Below are positions 41,930 to 53,068 of a stretch of DNA of 64,000 bases, in pieces. Below the pieces are notes generated by a model, which had not been told where the DNA came from, ran no database searches, and saw nothing but the letters and a program-made list of their open reading frames with translations. The position numbers and the translations under genes were made by a program. Positions within the stretch are counted from its first letter, which is position 1. Each line of letters begins with the position of its first letter. This DNA is from Limnephilus marmoratus (lineage: Eukaryota > Arthropoda > Insecta > Trichoptera > Limnephilidae), in NCBI GenBank assembly GCA_917880885.1, contig OU862913.1:3286001-3350000 (forward strand), in the 5' to 3' direction.

Positions 41930-44183
41930 AGTAGCTTAGCGAGGGGGGGGGGGGCTGGGGGGGGCGGACCGCCCCAGGTGCAACTCCAGGAGGGGGTGAC
42001 ACTCGAACGTGGAGAAAACTTACGAAAGTGCAAAATAACCGTAAAAAATATTAACACTAACTGTTATTTTGCTCTATGGCTTGTTTGGTCGGGGATTTCC
42101 GGAAAATGTTTTTTTTTGTTCCTAGCTCAGTCGGGGATTTTCCTGAAATATTCCTTTTGTCATTCTAATTTCGTGCGTATATTGTGATTAACGTAGACTC
42201 GTGAAGTGAATTGTTATCTATGGACTGACTTGACTTAGTTAAGAAGTTATGTTAGCGTGTTAAATAGTGCTGAAAGACCAGTTTGAAAATCAATGCAGTT
42301 AGGTGTGAATTTTTAGATACCGTTTTGTAGCGCATGAATAGTTACAGTCTGGACAAGAAAAAGGTTTTTCATCACTGTGAGTTAGCAAGTGCCGTTTCAG
42401 TTTTTTTTTTTCGAGAATAAGAATAGTTGCAGTCAGGTCATGAAATAGGTTTTTTTTCCACTGTCGGTAAACGTGTGATTTTTAGATTTCTCTTCATAGT
42501 ACATGAATAGTTGCAGTTGAAAAATGAAAAAGATTTTTCCCCACACTGAGTCAGCAACTAATTTCATATGTATCCCTTTTGAGAACACAAATAGCTACAA
42601 TCAGGACATAAAAAAAGGTTTTTCTCTTCTGTGAAACGTACTGGGGATTTTTAAATCTTTCCTTTGAAAACTTGTATTACTGCAGTCGGGACATGAAAAA
42701 GGTTTTTGTCCAGTATAAGTAAGCATGTGAATTTTAAGATACCGTTTTGTAGCGTATGAATAGTTACAGTCGGGACAAGAAAAAGGTTTTTCATCACTGT
42801 GAGTTAGCAAGTGCCGTTTTAGTTATTTTTTTCGAGAATAAGAATAGTTGCAGTCAGGACATGAAACAGGTTTTTTCCACTGTTGGTAAACGTGTGATTT
42901 TTAGATTTCTCTTCACAGTACATGAATAGTTGCAGTTGGAACATGAAAAAGTTTTTCTCCACACTGAGTCAGCAACTGACTTCTTATGTATCCCTTTTGT
43001 TAACAAGAATAGATACAATCAGGACATGAAAAAGGTTTTTCTGTTGTGTGAATCATACTGTGGACTTTTAAATCTTCGTTTTGAGGACTTGTATAACTGC
43101 ATTCAGATCATGAAAAAAGGTTGTACTCCACTCTGAGTAAGCTTATGAATCATAGTGGAGTAAAGCGTTGCTCCATATGCAAACCTTTGTAAAATTACTT
43201 TCTTCAGGGCCTCCTCAGTGTAGCTAATGTAAAACAAAATATGTGTTGTAAAACCATGTAGATGTATTAAAGGTAAGACAGTATTAAATTGTGGAGATCC
43301 GAAAGGAATAAAAGGCCGATAAAAATAATAATATTTTCCCAATTTGTTTATGAATTACAATTTAAAAAAATAAAATAAACAATACACGCAAGGGCCTATT
43401 GTGAGTTTGAAATCTCTTGTTTTATTTTTACCGCAAACGCGATTAAAACAAGAAAAAGGTATTTAAGGGACTTTCCAGTACTTTGCGCAATTTAATTGAG
43501 ACTTTTAGGTAAAAATAGTCACTTGGGTGTTACGTAACGTTTAGGGAGGTGCAGAAAAATGTTACGGCGCGTTGCATGGGGGGAGAGAGGGTAAATTTTT
43601 TTCAAAAATTGCGTTACGTTATACTTGAACGCCCCCTTTACTATTTCACGATTGAAATTTTATCGTTACACTCTGAACACAAAACTGATTTTAACCTAAG
43701 TATTGGTTATTATGTTTTCATGACAGCAAATGATTTTTTTCAGATTTTTGTAGCATATAAGAATTGAAGACTCCACACTGAACTATATTATTTGTAGCTA
43801 TATGGCTCGGTCGGTCAGCATTCCCCAAAAATTCTGTTATTTTATTTTCGTTACTAGCTCTTACTATTGATTTATTGGGGATTCCCGTGAAATATTCCTC
43901 GCTTTTCCCCTGTGTCATTCTCATTTCTTTCGTACATTTTGATTGACGGGAGCTCGCAAAGGAAATTATCACCTATCGATTTTTGAAAAAGCTGTTATTC
44001 TGTTAGTGTGTTTAATTTTGAGGACAATTTTTTTTTTTTAAATATTTGACTAGCTAGAATTGCTTTTTTTATATTTAAGGAAGTCAAAATTTGTGTTTTG
44101 AATTTCTCAAAAAAAAAATGAATGGAGGGGGGGTGACACCGCGCTTTCCGCCCCGGGTGCCACCCATGCTAGCTACGCCACTG
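41930..44183. mobile_element. Non-autonomous hAT element, copy 2, carrying zinc-finger sequence
   Basis: Ends cagtagcttagcgagg and (reverse complement) cagtggcgtagctagc. gtgacatc at 41922-41929 and 44184-44191 is a perfect 8-bp target duplication. It is collinear with copy 1 (1780-4431) in inverted orientation, including captured finger units at 42310-43140 and the leader at 43140-43640. It interrupts a ZBED5-like transposase pseudogene. Confidence 0.93.
42310..43140 (-). pseudogene. Decayed C2H2 fingers inside hAT copy 2
   Basis: The best stretch, 42601-42810, encodes HSDEKPFSCPDCNYSYATK, then RYLKIHMLTYTGQKPFSC and a broken unit. Other units (near 42420, 42500, 42850, 42940, 43030) have stops. 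The spacing of about 84 bp matches the other arrays. Confidence 0.75.
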
Positions 44184-44605
44184 GTGACATCTGTGTTGAA
44201 AGGGTCTAATATCCAATTTTTATTTATGTCCGAGTACAAAAATATTCCGAAACTAAGACCTGCGCGGAGGTGTTTAATCATTTATCATTCCGCCTTGTAC
44301 TTGTGTTGGCAACATTGCTCCACCAGAGGATTCCAAAAACGCTGACAGTATAGGAAAGTGATATATTTTTTAATTGTTTGATTTGTCCAAAGGTCAAGCC
44401 TTTTTAGCATCGTTTCAATTTTATCTTCAACTTGGAAGGTGTCACCTCTCCCTTGTAGACCCAAGTTGAGCTAGTTAAGGGCACTAAAGATATCAGCTAA
44501 ATATACTGCTATCATGAACCACCCAAAGTCAACCAAGTGAGCAACATGTTTGTTGACGCTGCCTACAGAATTCTTCAAAAATAACATTCTGATCTCAGGA
44601 GTAAA
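44184..44605 (-). pseudogene. hAT (ZBED5/FAM200-like) transposase pseudogene, middle part
   Basis: The minus strand reads FTPEIRMLFLKNSVGS, then AVYLADIFSALN-stop, LNLGLQGRGDTFQVEDKIE and LKRLDLW, then further left GLSFGIFLYSDINKNWIL. LADIF-x-x-LN-x-LN-x-x-LQG is a strong signature of the ZBED5/FAM200 branch of hAT-derived proteins. The frame joins the part at 41640-41929 across hAT copy 2. Confidence 0.78.
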
Positions 44606-47600
44606 ACGAAGGATGATTATATAAATGTAATGACATCGCTAAACTATAAATCATTTATAAATAATCCAACACGGAATGTCAGCGGACAAATTCCTACCTG
44701 CATCGATCACATATGGTGCAACTCAAATAACAATGAAAAAAACATGTCAATATTATGGAAAACCAGCACAACCGATCACTACACCTGTATATTTATTACC
44801 AACATTGATAAAAGAAGTAACAACTCTAATACAACTGACAAAAAAAAATATGAAAAAAAACATCTAAATATGGAAATTTTAAGAACAAATCTTAAAACGG
44901 AAACCTGGGCATCAATATTTGAATCGGAAAATCCAAATACCTGTGCTGAGAATTTCGAAACAGTTTTCCAAAACCACATAAACCTATCCACACAAATAAT
45001 TGTTACCAAACCAAAATCTAAGCACAGATTAATAAAGCCATGGATAACCCATGGACTAGTGATTTCAATCAGAAATAAAGAAAAATACTACCACCAGTCA
45101 AAAAAATTCCCTAATGATGAAAAAATAAACACCTTCTACAAGAAATACCGTAACAAACTTGCGCTTTTAATAAGACTGACAAAAGAAAAATATTTTCGTA
45201 ATAAAATAAAAAATGCTGGTCAAGACAGCAAAGAGTTTTGGAAAATCATCAATACAATAACCAATAAAAGCACAAAAAAAAAATTACCAAAAGAAATTAC
45301 TCATCACGGAATCAACACTGACACCGAAAAAAATGCAAAACTGTGCGGTAACATTTATAATGAATATTTTACTAATGTCGGCCCTAATCTTGCGCGTAAT
45401 ATTATCCTAGACAACAAACAAACACAACAACCTGAGCACAACTCAACTATTGAAGAAGGCTTCCACACATTTGCTTCGGTAACTGATAAAGAAGTCGAAA
45501 ACGCTGTAATAAGTCTACGGGGATCAGCAAGCCCTGGCTATGACAATATAACCGTAAAAACATTAAAAGCCGTTCATGAGATAATCAGTAAACCGATTGC
45601 TCATATAATAAATGTAAGTCTAAAGAAGGGTATATTCCCGAACAACTATAAGAAGACTATTGTCACCCCTGTTTTCAAATCTGGAGATGAAAAAAATATT
45701 TCCAACTATCGTCCCATAGCACTCACATCAAACATTGCAAAAATCTACGAAAAAATTGTTAAAAAACAACTCAACAATTACATAAAAGAAAAAAAGATAA
45801 TGAGCCCAAACCAATTTGGGTTTAGGGACAATCTCAGCACTCAAGATGCAATTGCTAAATTAACTTCAACAATAATACAAAATTTAGATAATGGAGAAAA
45901 GTGTCTTGGTATATTCATCGACCTACGCAAGGCATTTGATAGCATATCACACTCCAAACTCAATGAGAAACTCATGCAAATTGGATTGGACGGAACAGTA
46001 CTGTCATGGTTCCAAAGTTATCTAAAAGAGAGATTTCAATACGTCAAAATAAATGATACCCTAAGTGAACCCAAAACCTCATCATTTGGTATACCGCAAG
46101 GAACTGTCATCGGTCCAATCCTTTTTATTATATATGTTAATCAAATGTTCACTCTTCCCATAGTTGGAGATATCATATCTTATGCAGACGACACAGTAGT
46201 TATCACTAAAGGGAAATCATGGGAGGAAACGATGAGTAAAGCAAATACAAATATAAACATACTCAAAACATGGTTTGACCTAAATTGTCTCTCACTAAAT
46301 ACAGAGAAAACTTATTTTATTCCATTCTCTTTGAAAGAAAAAAATGTCGAGAACAATATAACTATTAAAATCCATTCATCACAGTGTGAAAATAAAAAGG
46401 AATGCAACGATGACAATTGTCTACAAATAACATGCAAAAATAGTATTAAGTATCTGGGTGTCATTGTAGACAAACACTTAAAATGGAACGAACAAGTCGA
46501 AAATACGGTAACCAGAGTAAGAAAACTTATTTACATATTCATTAGATTGAGAAACATTCTATCATCTAGTATGATTAAAACTGTTTATTTCTCTCTTGCC
46601 CAATCTATTCTAGAATATGGTATAATCGGGTGGGGGGGAACTTTCAAAACTAACCTCCAACCTGTGGAAAGGGTACAGAGGTTGATTCTAAAAGTTATCA
46701 CACGTAAACCATCTTTATTTCCAACAATACAACTATTTAATTCTTTTAGGGTACTCAGTTTAAATAAAATTTTCAAAAAGAACACTCTGTTACAAACACA
46801 CAAAGATCATTTTAATTCTACAACAACAATCACAAAAATAAGTAACCGTTCAAGATCACGTGGTAATCTAGAAATCCCTAAATTTAATACGAGTGCTTTT
46901 CAACAACATTATACTTATAAAGGTATAAAATTTTTTAACGCCCTCCCATATAAAATCAAATCCGAAGAAAATTATAAAGTCTTTAAATCACTAATTAAAC
47001 AACTGCTTGATCAACCAAACACTAATTATAAGTTTTAATTTCAAAGAAAGAATTTCTACGTATATTTTTTGATTACAATGTACTAATTAGTAAAAATTGA
47101 TCAAGTCTTAATTATAATTTTATGTACTTTATTTCAAAATTAATCACTTAACTCCATCATTAATTAACAAAAAATAAATTATAAATTAATGTAGTCTTAT
47201 TGATTGCACATATCCTCTTAAAATATTTCATCAACTTTTGAACTGAAATGTAAGCGATTATTGTCGTAAAATAACATTATGTACCTACTCCTGCAATATT
47301 ATCAGTTAATCCCATTGTCAGAATGGGATATATGTACTTACCATCTCAACACCTACCTATTAAGAGAAATGCAATAATATTATTTTTATTTTTACTACAT
47401 CTATTGTATATTATTACTTTTAAAATATCTATACTACATGTATATCTAATTTAGCAACTGCCACGTTAGTATATTTCTTTATTTAATATTTTGTTTTTAT
47501 TCATAAGTTTTATTTGTTTCTTAATTTAAAAAAAAAAATATATATAAGTATATCTTATTTTTTTTTTATCTTTTTTCTGTAATGACACGACTCCCCAATT

Positions 47601-47762
47601 TAAACACGAGAAATTTTTTCTCTTTTAAATTGGGTAGATTCATTAACAAGAAACTATTTTATTTGTAATTATTTATAAGAACCATGTATTTTCCTTATGT
47701 AAATCTGTTATATGTATGTATATTTCAAATAAAAAAAAAAAAAAAAATAAAAAAAAAAAAAT
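44606..47762 (+). mobile_element. 5'-truncated LINE with a long open ORF2
   Basis: It starts abruptly inside the transposase pseudogene, contains the ORF at 44630-47038, an AT-rich 3' region of about 700 bp, and an A-rich tail at 47730-47762. It lies between two parts of one pseudogene, which proves insertion. I found no clear target duplication. Confidence 0.85.
44630..47038 (+). CDS. LINE ORF2: end of endonuclease plus reverse transcriptase
   Basis: 802 residues, uninterrupted. Residues about 10-55 hold the end of an APE-type endonuclease (TCIDHIW, then TTDHY with the final catalytic His near 50). The reverse transcriptase spans about 300-600: KSGDEKNISNYRPIAL (350-365), DLRKAFDSIS (431-440), FGIPQGTVIGP (486-496) and YADDT (518-522). 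The carboxyl-terminal region includes QSILEYGIIGWGGT. By motif style it belongs to the CR1/Jockey group, but clade placement needs a tree. The endonuclease front is lost, so the copy is inactive, yet there is no internal stop, which implies it is young. A truncated relative is at 15382-16175. Confidence 0.9.
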   Translation: MTSLNYKSFINNPTRNVSGQIPTCIDHIWCNSNNNEKNMSILWKTSTTDHYTCIFITNIDKRSNNSNTTDKKKYEKKHLNMEILRTNLKTETWASIFESENPNTCAENFETVFQNHINLSTQIIVTKPKSKHRLIKPWITHGLVISIRNKEKYYHQSKKFPNDEKINTFYKKYRNKLALLIRLTKEKYFRNKIKNAGQDSKEFWKIINTITNKSTKKKLPKEITHHGINTDTEKNAKLCGNIYNEYFTNVGPNLARNIILDNKQTQQPEHNSTIEEGFHTFASVTDKEVENAVISLRGSASPGYDNITVKTLKAVHEIISKPIAHIINVSLKKGIFPNNYKKTIVTPVFKSGDEKNISNYRPIALTSNIAKIYEKIVKKQLNNYIKEKKIMSPNQFGFRDNLSTQDAIAKLTSTIIQNLDNGEKCLGIFIDLRKAFDSISHSKLNEKLMQIGLDGTVLSWFQSYLKERFQYVKINDTLSEPKTSSFGIPQGTVIGPILFIIYVNQMFTLPIVGDIISYADDTVVITKGKSWEETMSKANTNINILKTWFDLNCLSLNTEKTYFIPFSLKEKNVENNITIKIHSSQCENKKECNDDNCLQITCKNSIKYLGVIVDKHLKWNEQVENTVTRVRKLIYIFIRLRNILSSSMIKTVYFSLAQSILEYGIIGWGGTFKTNLQPVERVQRLILKVITRKPSLFPTIQLFNSFRVLSLNKIFKKNTLLQTHKDHFNSTTTITKISNRSRSRGNLEIPKFNTSAFQQHYTYKGIKFFNALPYKIKSEENYKVFKSLIKQLLDQPNTNYKF

Positions 47763-47764
47763 CT

Positions 47765-47935
47765 CTCAACTTATATAAACACGCGACACAACTTTGCCAA
47801 GGGGGAAACAACGCACTTCAGCATGAAATAACAACTGTTTCTGAATACTTGGTATAGGCCAGCTTCAATAAAATTCACTACCTATGTACCTACACTATGT
47901 GGTCTAACACTATTTTTAATTTTTTGAGCTAAGTA
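47765..47935 (-). pseudogene. hAT (ZBED5/FAM200-like) transposase pseudogene, upstream part
   Basis: The minus strand has VNFIEAGLYQ, then after a shift LLFHAEVRCFPLGKVVSRVY. LL-x-H-x-EVRW-x-x-x-GK is typical of ZBED5-like proteins (here the W is C). The next residues continue at 44605 beyond the inserted LINE. No start was found. Confidence 0.72.
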
Positions 47936-49340
47936 GGCGTAGCAAATACGAGACTTTTAATGGCATTTATGTATTATTGTTAGATTATATTAAAGTTATT
48001 AAATGGTCCAGAGATGTGTCTATGGACCCCTTATACATGTGTGAAGAAACGCTGCTTTATTGGTAACTATTTGTGAAAGAAAATGCGATGGGTCGAGAGA
48101 GTCCGACTGCAGAGGTCACCGGTAGGCTCTGCCATTAGACCTGGACAAACCTCACTCACCAAACGTAGTGAACAACTTGGGTGTCCTACGGCAGTTGTGT
48201 ACCTACGGTTCTGCTTATCCAATACATGGTTTCCGGGCTGGAAATGGTTAGAAAGGAATAAGGGTCCCAAACCACTTCCCAAATTAATAATATGTAAAAC
48301 GAGCTCCCGTGGCGGAAAGGTAATTTTTTTTAAAGTTCGTTAAATCTTCGTATATTGATTATGAAGGCGATTTGATTACATAGTTTTTTGAGCAACGTTG
48401 CATTTTTCCAAAATATTAAAAATCGCTCATAGTGCCGAAAAAAATTGTCTTTTTAAAAAAGCGACTCATGGCTAGAATGCTGCGTGTCACAAATTAATGA
48501 GTGATAATCATCGTTTTTGAATCGTCAGTTAGGACAATGATCGTTCTTGAATAGTAATATGGACAATCATCGTTTCGTAACGGAATCTTCCGAGTTGCAT
48601 GAACATTTTTGTTTTCGGCATGTAATACTTTTTTTTTTAATGGTAACAATACTCTAATATGTATTCATTATTAAAAGAAAATAATTAATCCATTTATCAA
48701 CACCTGTGTTTTTTCCGACAGTACAAAAACTTAAAAAGTCCACATCTCACAATCATTTTCATTTGTTATTATTTAATATTAAAAAAATCTGGTTTTTCAT
48801 AAATAATGATTCTGACTTTTTATTCAGAAGATTAACTGATTTTAACATTAAAGAACACTAGGTGAAATGTAAACATCTCGTCACTAATGTTATTATTGTA
48901 TCGAACCAAAGTGCAAGAACACATCCATGACCACACTCGATAAACAATTTATCAGTTTTTAAAAACCTGCATTCCAGGAAAGAAATGGTGTGACGCCATC
49001 AAACCAATCACTAGAAAACAGCTTATTTTTTTTCAGTTGGGCAAACTGAGTTTTGTTCCGGGGATCATTTTAATGCGAATACATGTTGGTGGTTTACTAA
49101 AATTTTGCTGTTAATTTTGCCTACATTGAATTTATAGCATGTTTACGCTTTGGTAAGTCAATTGCAATTTTTTTTTAATTACATGATAGTTTCTAGAATT
49201 TTCCCTTTGTGGAAGTTTCACAGTTTTAGTGTGAAGTAATAAAAATCCGGGCAATAGTAGTAGTAGAAGTATAATAAAAGGGTGACCATGAATGCTAGGA
49301 GCAATTACACCGGGATCCCAAACACATAATGAAGTTAAAT
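47936..49340. other. Intergenic stretch with minor repeats
   Basis: 48067-48343 holds a dispersed repeat related to 22690-23080. 48510-48600 has three diverged copies of a unit of about 30 bp (gacaatgatcgttcttgaat). No gene recognised. Confidence 0.45.
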
Positions 49341-49679
49341 TTAATCATCGACTCTAAGTTCAGGCCATCTCTCAACCCAGATCCTTGTAAATTTCCTCAG
49401 GCATTCGAGATTCTCCTTGTTCGACACGAGATTCGCATTCCATGTTGGTCTCGTAGTTACTTTCAGACCTTCCAACATTTCATCTCTTGCGTCCGTCAAA
49501 ATCTCACAGTGCCACAGAATGTGCTCGGCTGTTTGGTTTGCGTCACCACACGCACAATTTGGATGGGGAGGCAGGGTCAGGCTGTGCAGTCTTCCCCTGA
49601 ATTCACCATGACCTAAAAGTATTTGTATTAAGTTATGAACCAATTTGGTGAACGCCCCTTCCATTAGGAGAAATATCAA
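49341..49679 (-). pseudogene. R1-like LINE ORF2, carboxyl-terminal end
   Basis: 112 codons: LLGHGEFRGRLHSL, then PNCACGDANQTAEHILWHC. The spacing C-x-C-x(8)-H-x(4)-C after a TGHG-like block is the cysteine-histidine motif that follows the RNase H/connection region in R1-type LINEs. The reverse transcriptase is missing and upstream sequence is out of frame. Confidence 0.75.
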
Positions 49680-51980
49680 ATATAAAGTGTTACCTGAACA
49701 CTCTTCGACTGGCTAGCCAAACGCTGCTCGATTTCACTTTTGGTGGTCTTACCTGATCAAACTCCAGTCTCTTCTTCTCATGTGTGGGCTTCATCATCCC
49801 GCACAAATTGAATAACACCTACAAAACCCTGATGCCTGACGCCCTTGAACTCGCTGCGCTACCACTGGCCATCTTGCTCTGGGCTGCTTGCCTGGGGCCC
49901 CCTTGCCTCGAGCCTCGTTTCTCTCTGCTCTGATGCTGACGCCCGAGCCCTCAACCCTACCGCTACTATCTGAAACTGCTAGAAACCCGGTGAAGATGAG
50001 GATATACAATTCGAATCAACTGAGGAAGCACTGCGTAGGCTATGCCAAAAGATGCATGATAAGGTCTCCCACCACGTCTGTCAAATGATGACACCATTTA
50101 GAGATGCGTGCTATGCACCCGTGCTAATGCCTAATAGAATGCAGACCGATCACCCTGAAGCCAAACAAAATGTGATTGGCTGCGACAAGGACTCCGGCCA
50201 CGCTTAATAAAATGCTAGTGACCCACCGCCATGCAATGACAAGCCAGCTTTATTGTGAGTTGCTGTGACAATCCCTATACGCAGTAATCCATGAGAACAT
50301 ACACCATCTGGGGCGCAGACCGTCTCGATTACTAGCAACCAAGAGCATTCCATCTCACAATGCATGGTGGAAGACCCAATAGCACTCCACCTCAATGCGC
50401 AGCAGAAGATGCCCGTCCAGCATAGACGCTTCAGTAACACTCTCTTCTTACAATGCATATTTGTATTTTGCAGTAACCGTGCCACGGAACTTTAACAGCC
50501 GTCAAGGCGAGAAAATATATCAATCACAATGCAATTGTCGAGCGTCTCTGTGTGCCGACGCTTATTGTTTACAGTTTTCGTGCAGGCCTACAGGTCTTGT
50601 ACACAAAGATGAGGTTCATTGGCTCCATATTGACTCACAGCTCAAATGTGTAGGTATATTGTAGACTTGTAGATCTTAGATACTTATAGCAATCACGTAG
50701 ATTGGTTGTGAAGTTACAGTCGGAGTCAAATTATTCTCTGGGATTCCTTATTGTAATATGGTAATGCTACCTACTGCGTAGGTTTCATCAAACAATACTT
50801 GTAACCAGCCAGTTCCGGAATAAACATCCTTGCGACTAGATGTGTGTTTCATTCACCACCGTAAATTACACTTATTATAATTATTATATAATATTTACCA
50901 AATTTTTTTCAAGACTAATTACGAAAAAATTTGTAATTATCTCCTCTCTTTTGATTGGTGATCTAAGCAATATGATAATATCAACACAGCTACCAATAAA
51001 TTTTATTCTGTTTTTGGGAAAGGCTATTAGCATTTATATTCCAACCGTAATATGTAAGCCACACACCTATCCAAAATGTGTTCTCCAAAGAACTTATAAA
51101 TCTACTTATCACCAAAAACTTAAACATAGACAGCCTTACTAAAAAAAACCACAGCACGGCCGATAACCTGTGTTGCAGCAGCAACATGAATAAAACCAAA
51201 ATACACTAAAACACGATAACATTACTAATAAGATTTGATCTTAAAATATATTTTATATCTGGCAACAATGCAATTTTTCATAGTGTATATAATTTAATTG
51301 TTTGTTTTTCTACAGAACCGCTAGGTGGCGGCGCCTTCACATTCGTCATTCGCGTTGAAACCGCAAAAAAAAACTCACTCCGCGGGTGTATGTGAAATAT
51401 TACACAAATCTGATCGTAATATCTATTAATATGACTAATTCACTATTACATTCGCATAATTGATATATTTACTGTGTTTTTTTGTGGTTTTTAATAAGTT
51501 TTAGTCAAGTTATAATAACCATAATCATACTTTGAAAATTGAAATGTCAATAAGTATTTTATGTAAAACATGAAAATTCAAATTTACATATAAAGGATTT
51601 TATTTTATGAGAATTTCATAAAAGTGGTGTTTTTTAAAAATATTAATATCTAATACATGTGTTCCTAAACGTATCAATGAAATTAATGTCTTTAGAGTTG
51701 CAAGAAATCTGTTATAAAAGTCGGTATTATTTTTTTTAGGTAAGTTTTTTGGCAATAAAAAAACTTTTTATCATTTTTTTATTGTATGCACGATGAAAAA
51801 GTGAGGTGACAGTTTCGTTCCAAATTCATTATATAATAGGTCCGTATTTTTTAAATTTTGTTTTTTTTTATAAATTTCTGTACACTTTCATCAAATATGT
51901 TTTGGTAAAAAAAAAACATTTTTTTTCGCGTTTGAATCTTAATATATGGCAGTTTTTAAAAACTATAGTTTTGTAAAATA
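49680..51980. other. Unassigned stretch
   Basis: No gene was recognised. 49800-50650 has higher GC and several short open frames without motifs. aataaacatccttgcgac near 50820 could be the end of an LTR, but no partner was found. From 50880 the sequence is AT-rich. Confidence 0.35.
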
Positions 51981-52022
51981 AATTGAAATACACTAGTAAA
52001 ACTATACTAGTGTATTTCAATT
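51981..52022. repeat. Perfect 18-bp inverted repeat, 6-bp spacer
   Basis: aattgaaatacactagta, aaacta, then the exact reverse complement. It has no coding context. Confidence 0.9.
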
Positions 52023-52284
52023 ACACAAATGTAAAAGGTAATTTTATCTAGTTTTCATAAATGGTATTTGTTTTTACGACACCTTCAAAAATAAGAAATA
52101 TATAGAACATTCAAAACACTTTGGAAAAATTTCAAATTTTGTTCAGATATCATTACTAAAACAGATATAAACTACCCTCTCAGGCCGTGTAAACCAAATA
52201 TATTTTTTTCCATGAACAATTTTTTAATAAGTAATGTTTTCACATCCGCGGCCGTTTGTCAATTGAATAAAATTTTCACTGGGT

Positions 52285-52663
52285 TTTTTAGTAAGGCTGA
52301 AAGAATATAAATTTAAAAAAAATTCTGATTACAGTGAATTTAAATATTTAAGAACTTCATGTAAAAAAATTCTATGACCTGCTACCGTAACCATATAAAT
52401 GAAATTCAAAACTCCATAATAAACAATGTTAATTATTTTTGGAAATATTTGAAATCTCTTAAAAAAGATGATTCTGAATTCCCGAGCATTATACATCTAA
52501 ATGGCAGCCATAGCAATAATACTGGCATTGTTAACTTGTTTGCAAAAAATTTTAAAAGTGTTTATTCAACAGACTCAAATAATGCTCCTCTAAATGAAAA
52601 CTAAAAAAAACTCTAGATGAAACTCTTGATATTTCGCAGTGAACCATAAGTCTCTCTGATATT
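52285..52663 (+). pseudogene. Old LINE ORF2, part before the reverse transcriptase
   Basis: Frames give FKYLRTSCKKIL, then CYRNHINEIQNSI, NVNYFWKYLKSLKKDD and an LFAKNFKSVYST block, equivalent to the region upstream of the reverse transcriptase in the intact LINE at 53069-55930 (compare HFWTFVKSKQK). It continues at 57345 after the nested LINE. Confidence 0.75.
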
Positions 52664-53068
52664 ATTTTATTTATTTTATTTATTAGCGTTATAAACAGTC
52701 TGTACAAAATTCATAAATGACAGTGATAAAAATAAGTATGTCATAGACCAATAAAATAACGACAAATAATTTAGAACCGTAATGCAAAAATACACAATAC
52801 CTATACCTGATATAAACAATTCTGATAAAGTGTATATTCTTACTTAAATCTACAAAAAGTAATTAACTGATGTTTTTCAAGGGTTTACATTTAAATTTTG
52901 ATTGATATAAATAATATATTTCAGGAAGTGATTTTATTTGAATTTCAACTGCTAAAAGTAGGAGAGAAAATGTGGTGATACTAAAAATAAAAAAAATTTA
53001 AAAAAAAGAGAAATACAGACATCAATGAAATATTAAGTTATTAGTTAAACATGTGGCATTCAATAGTG

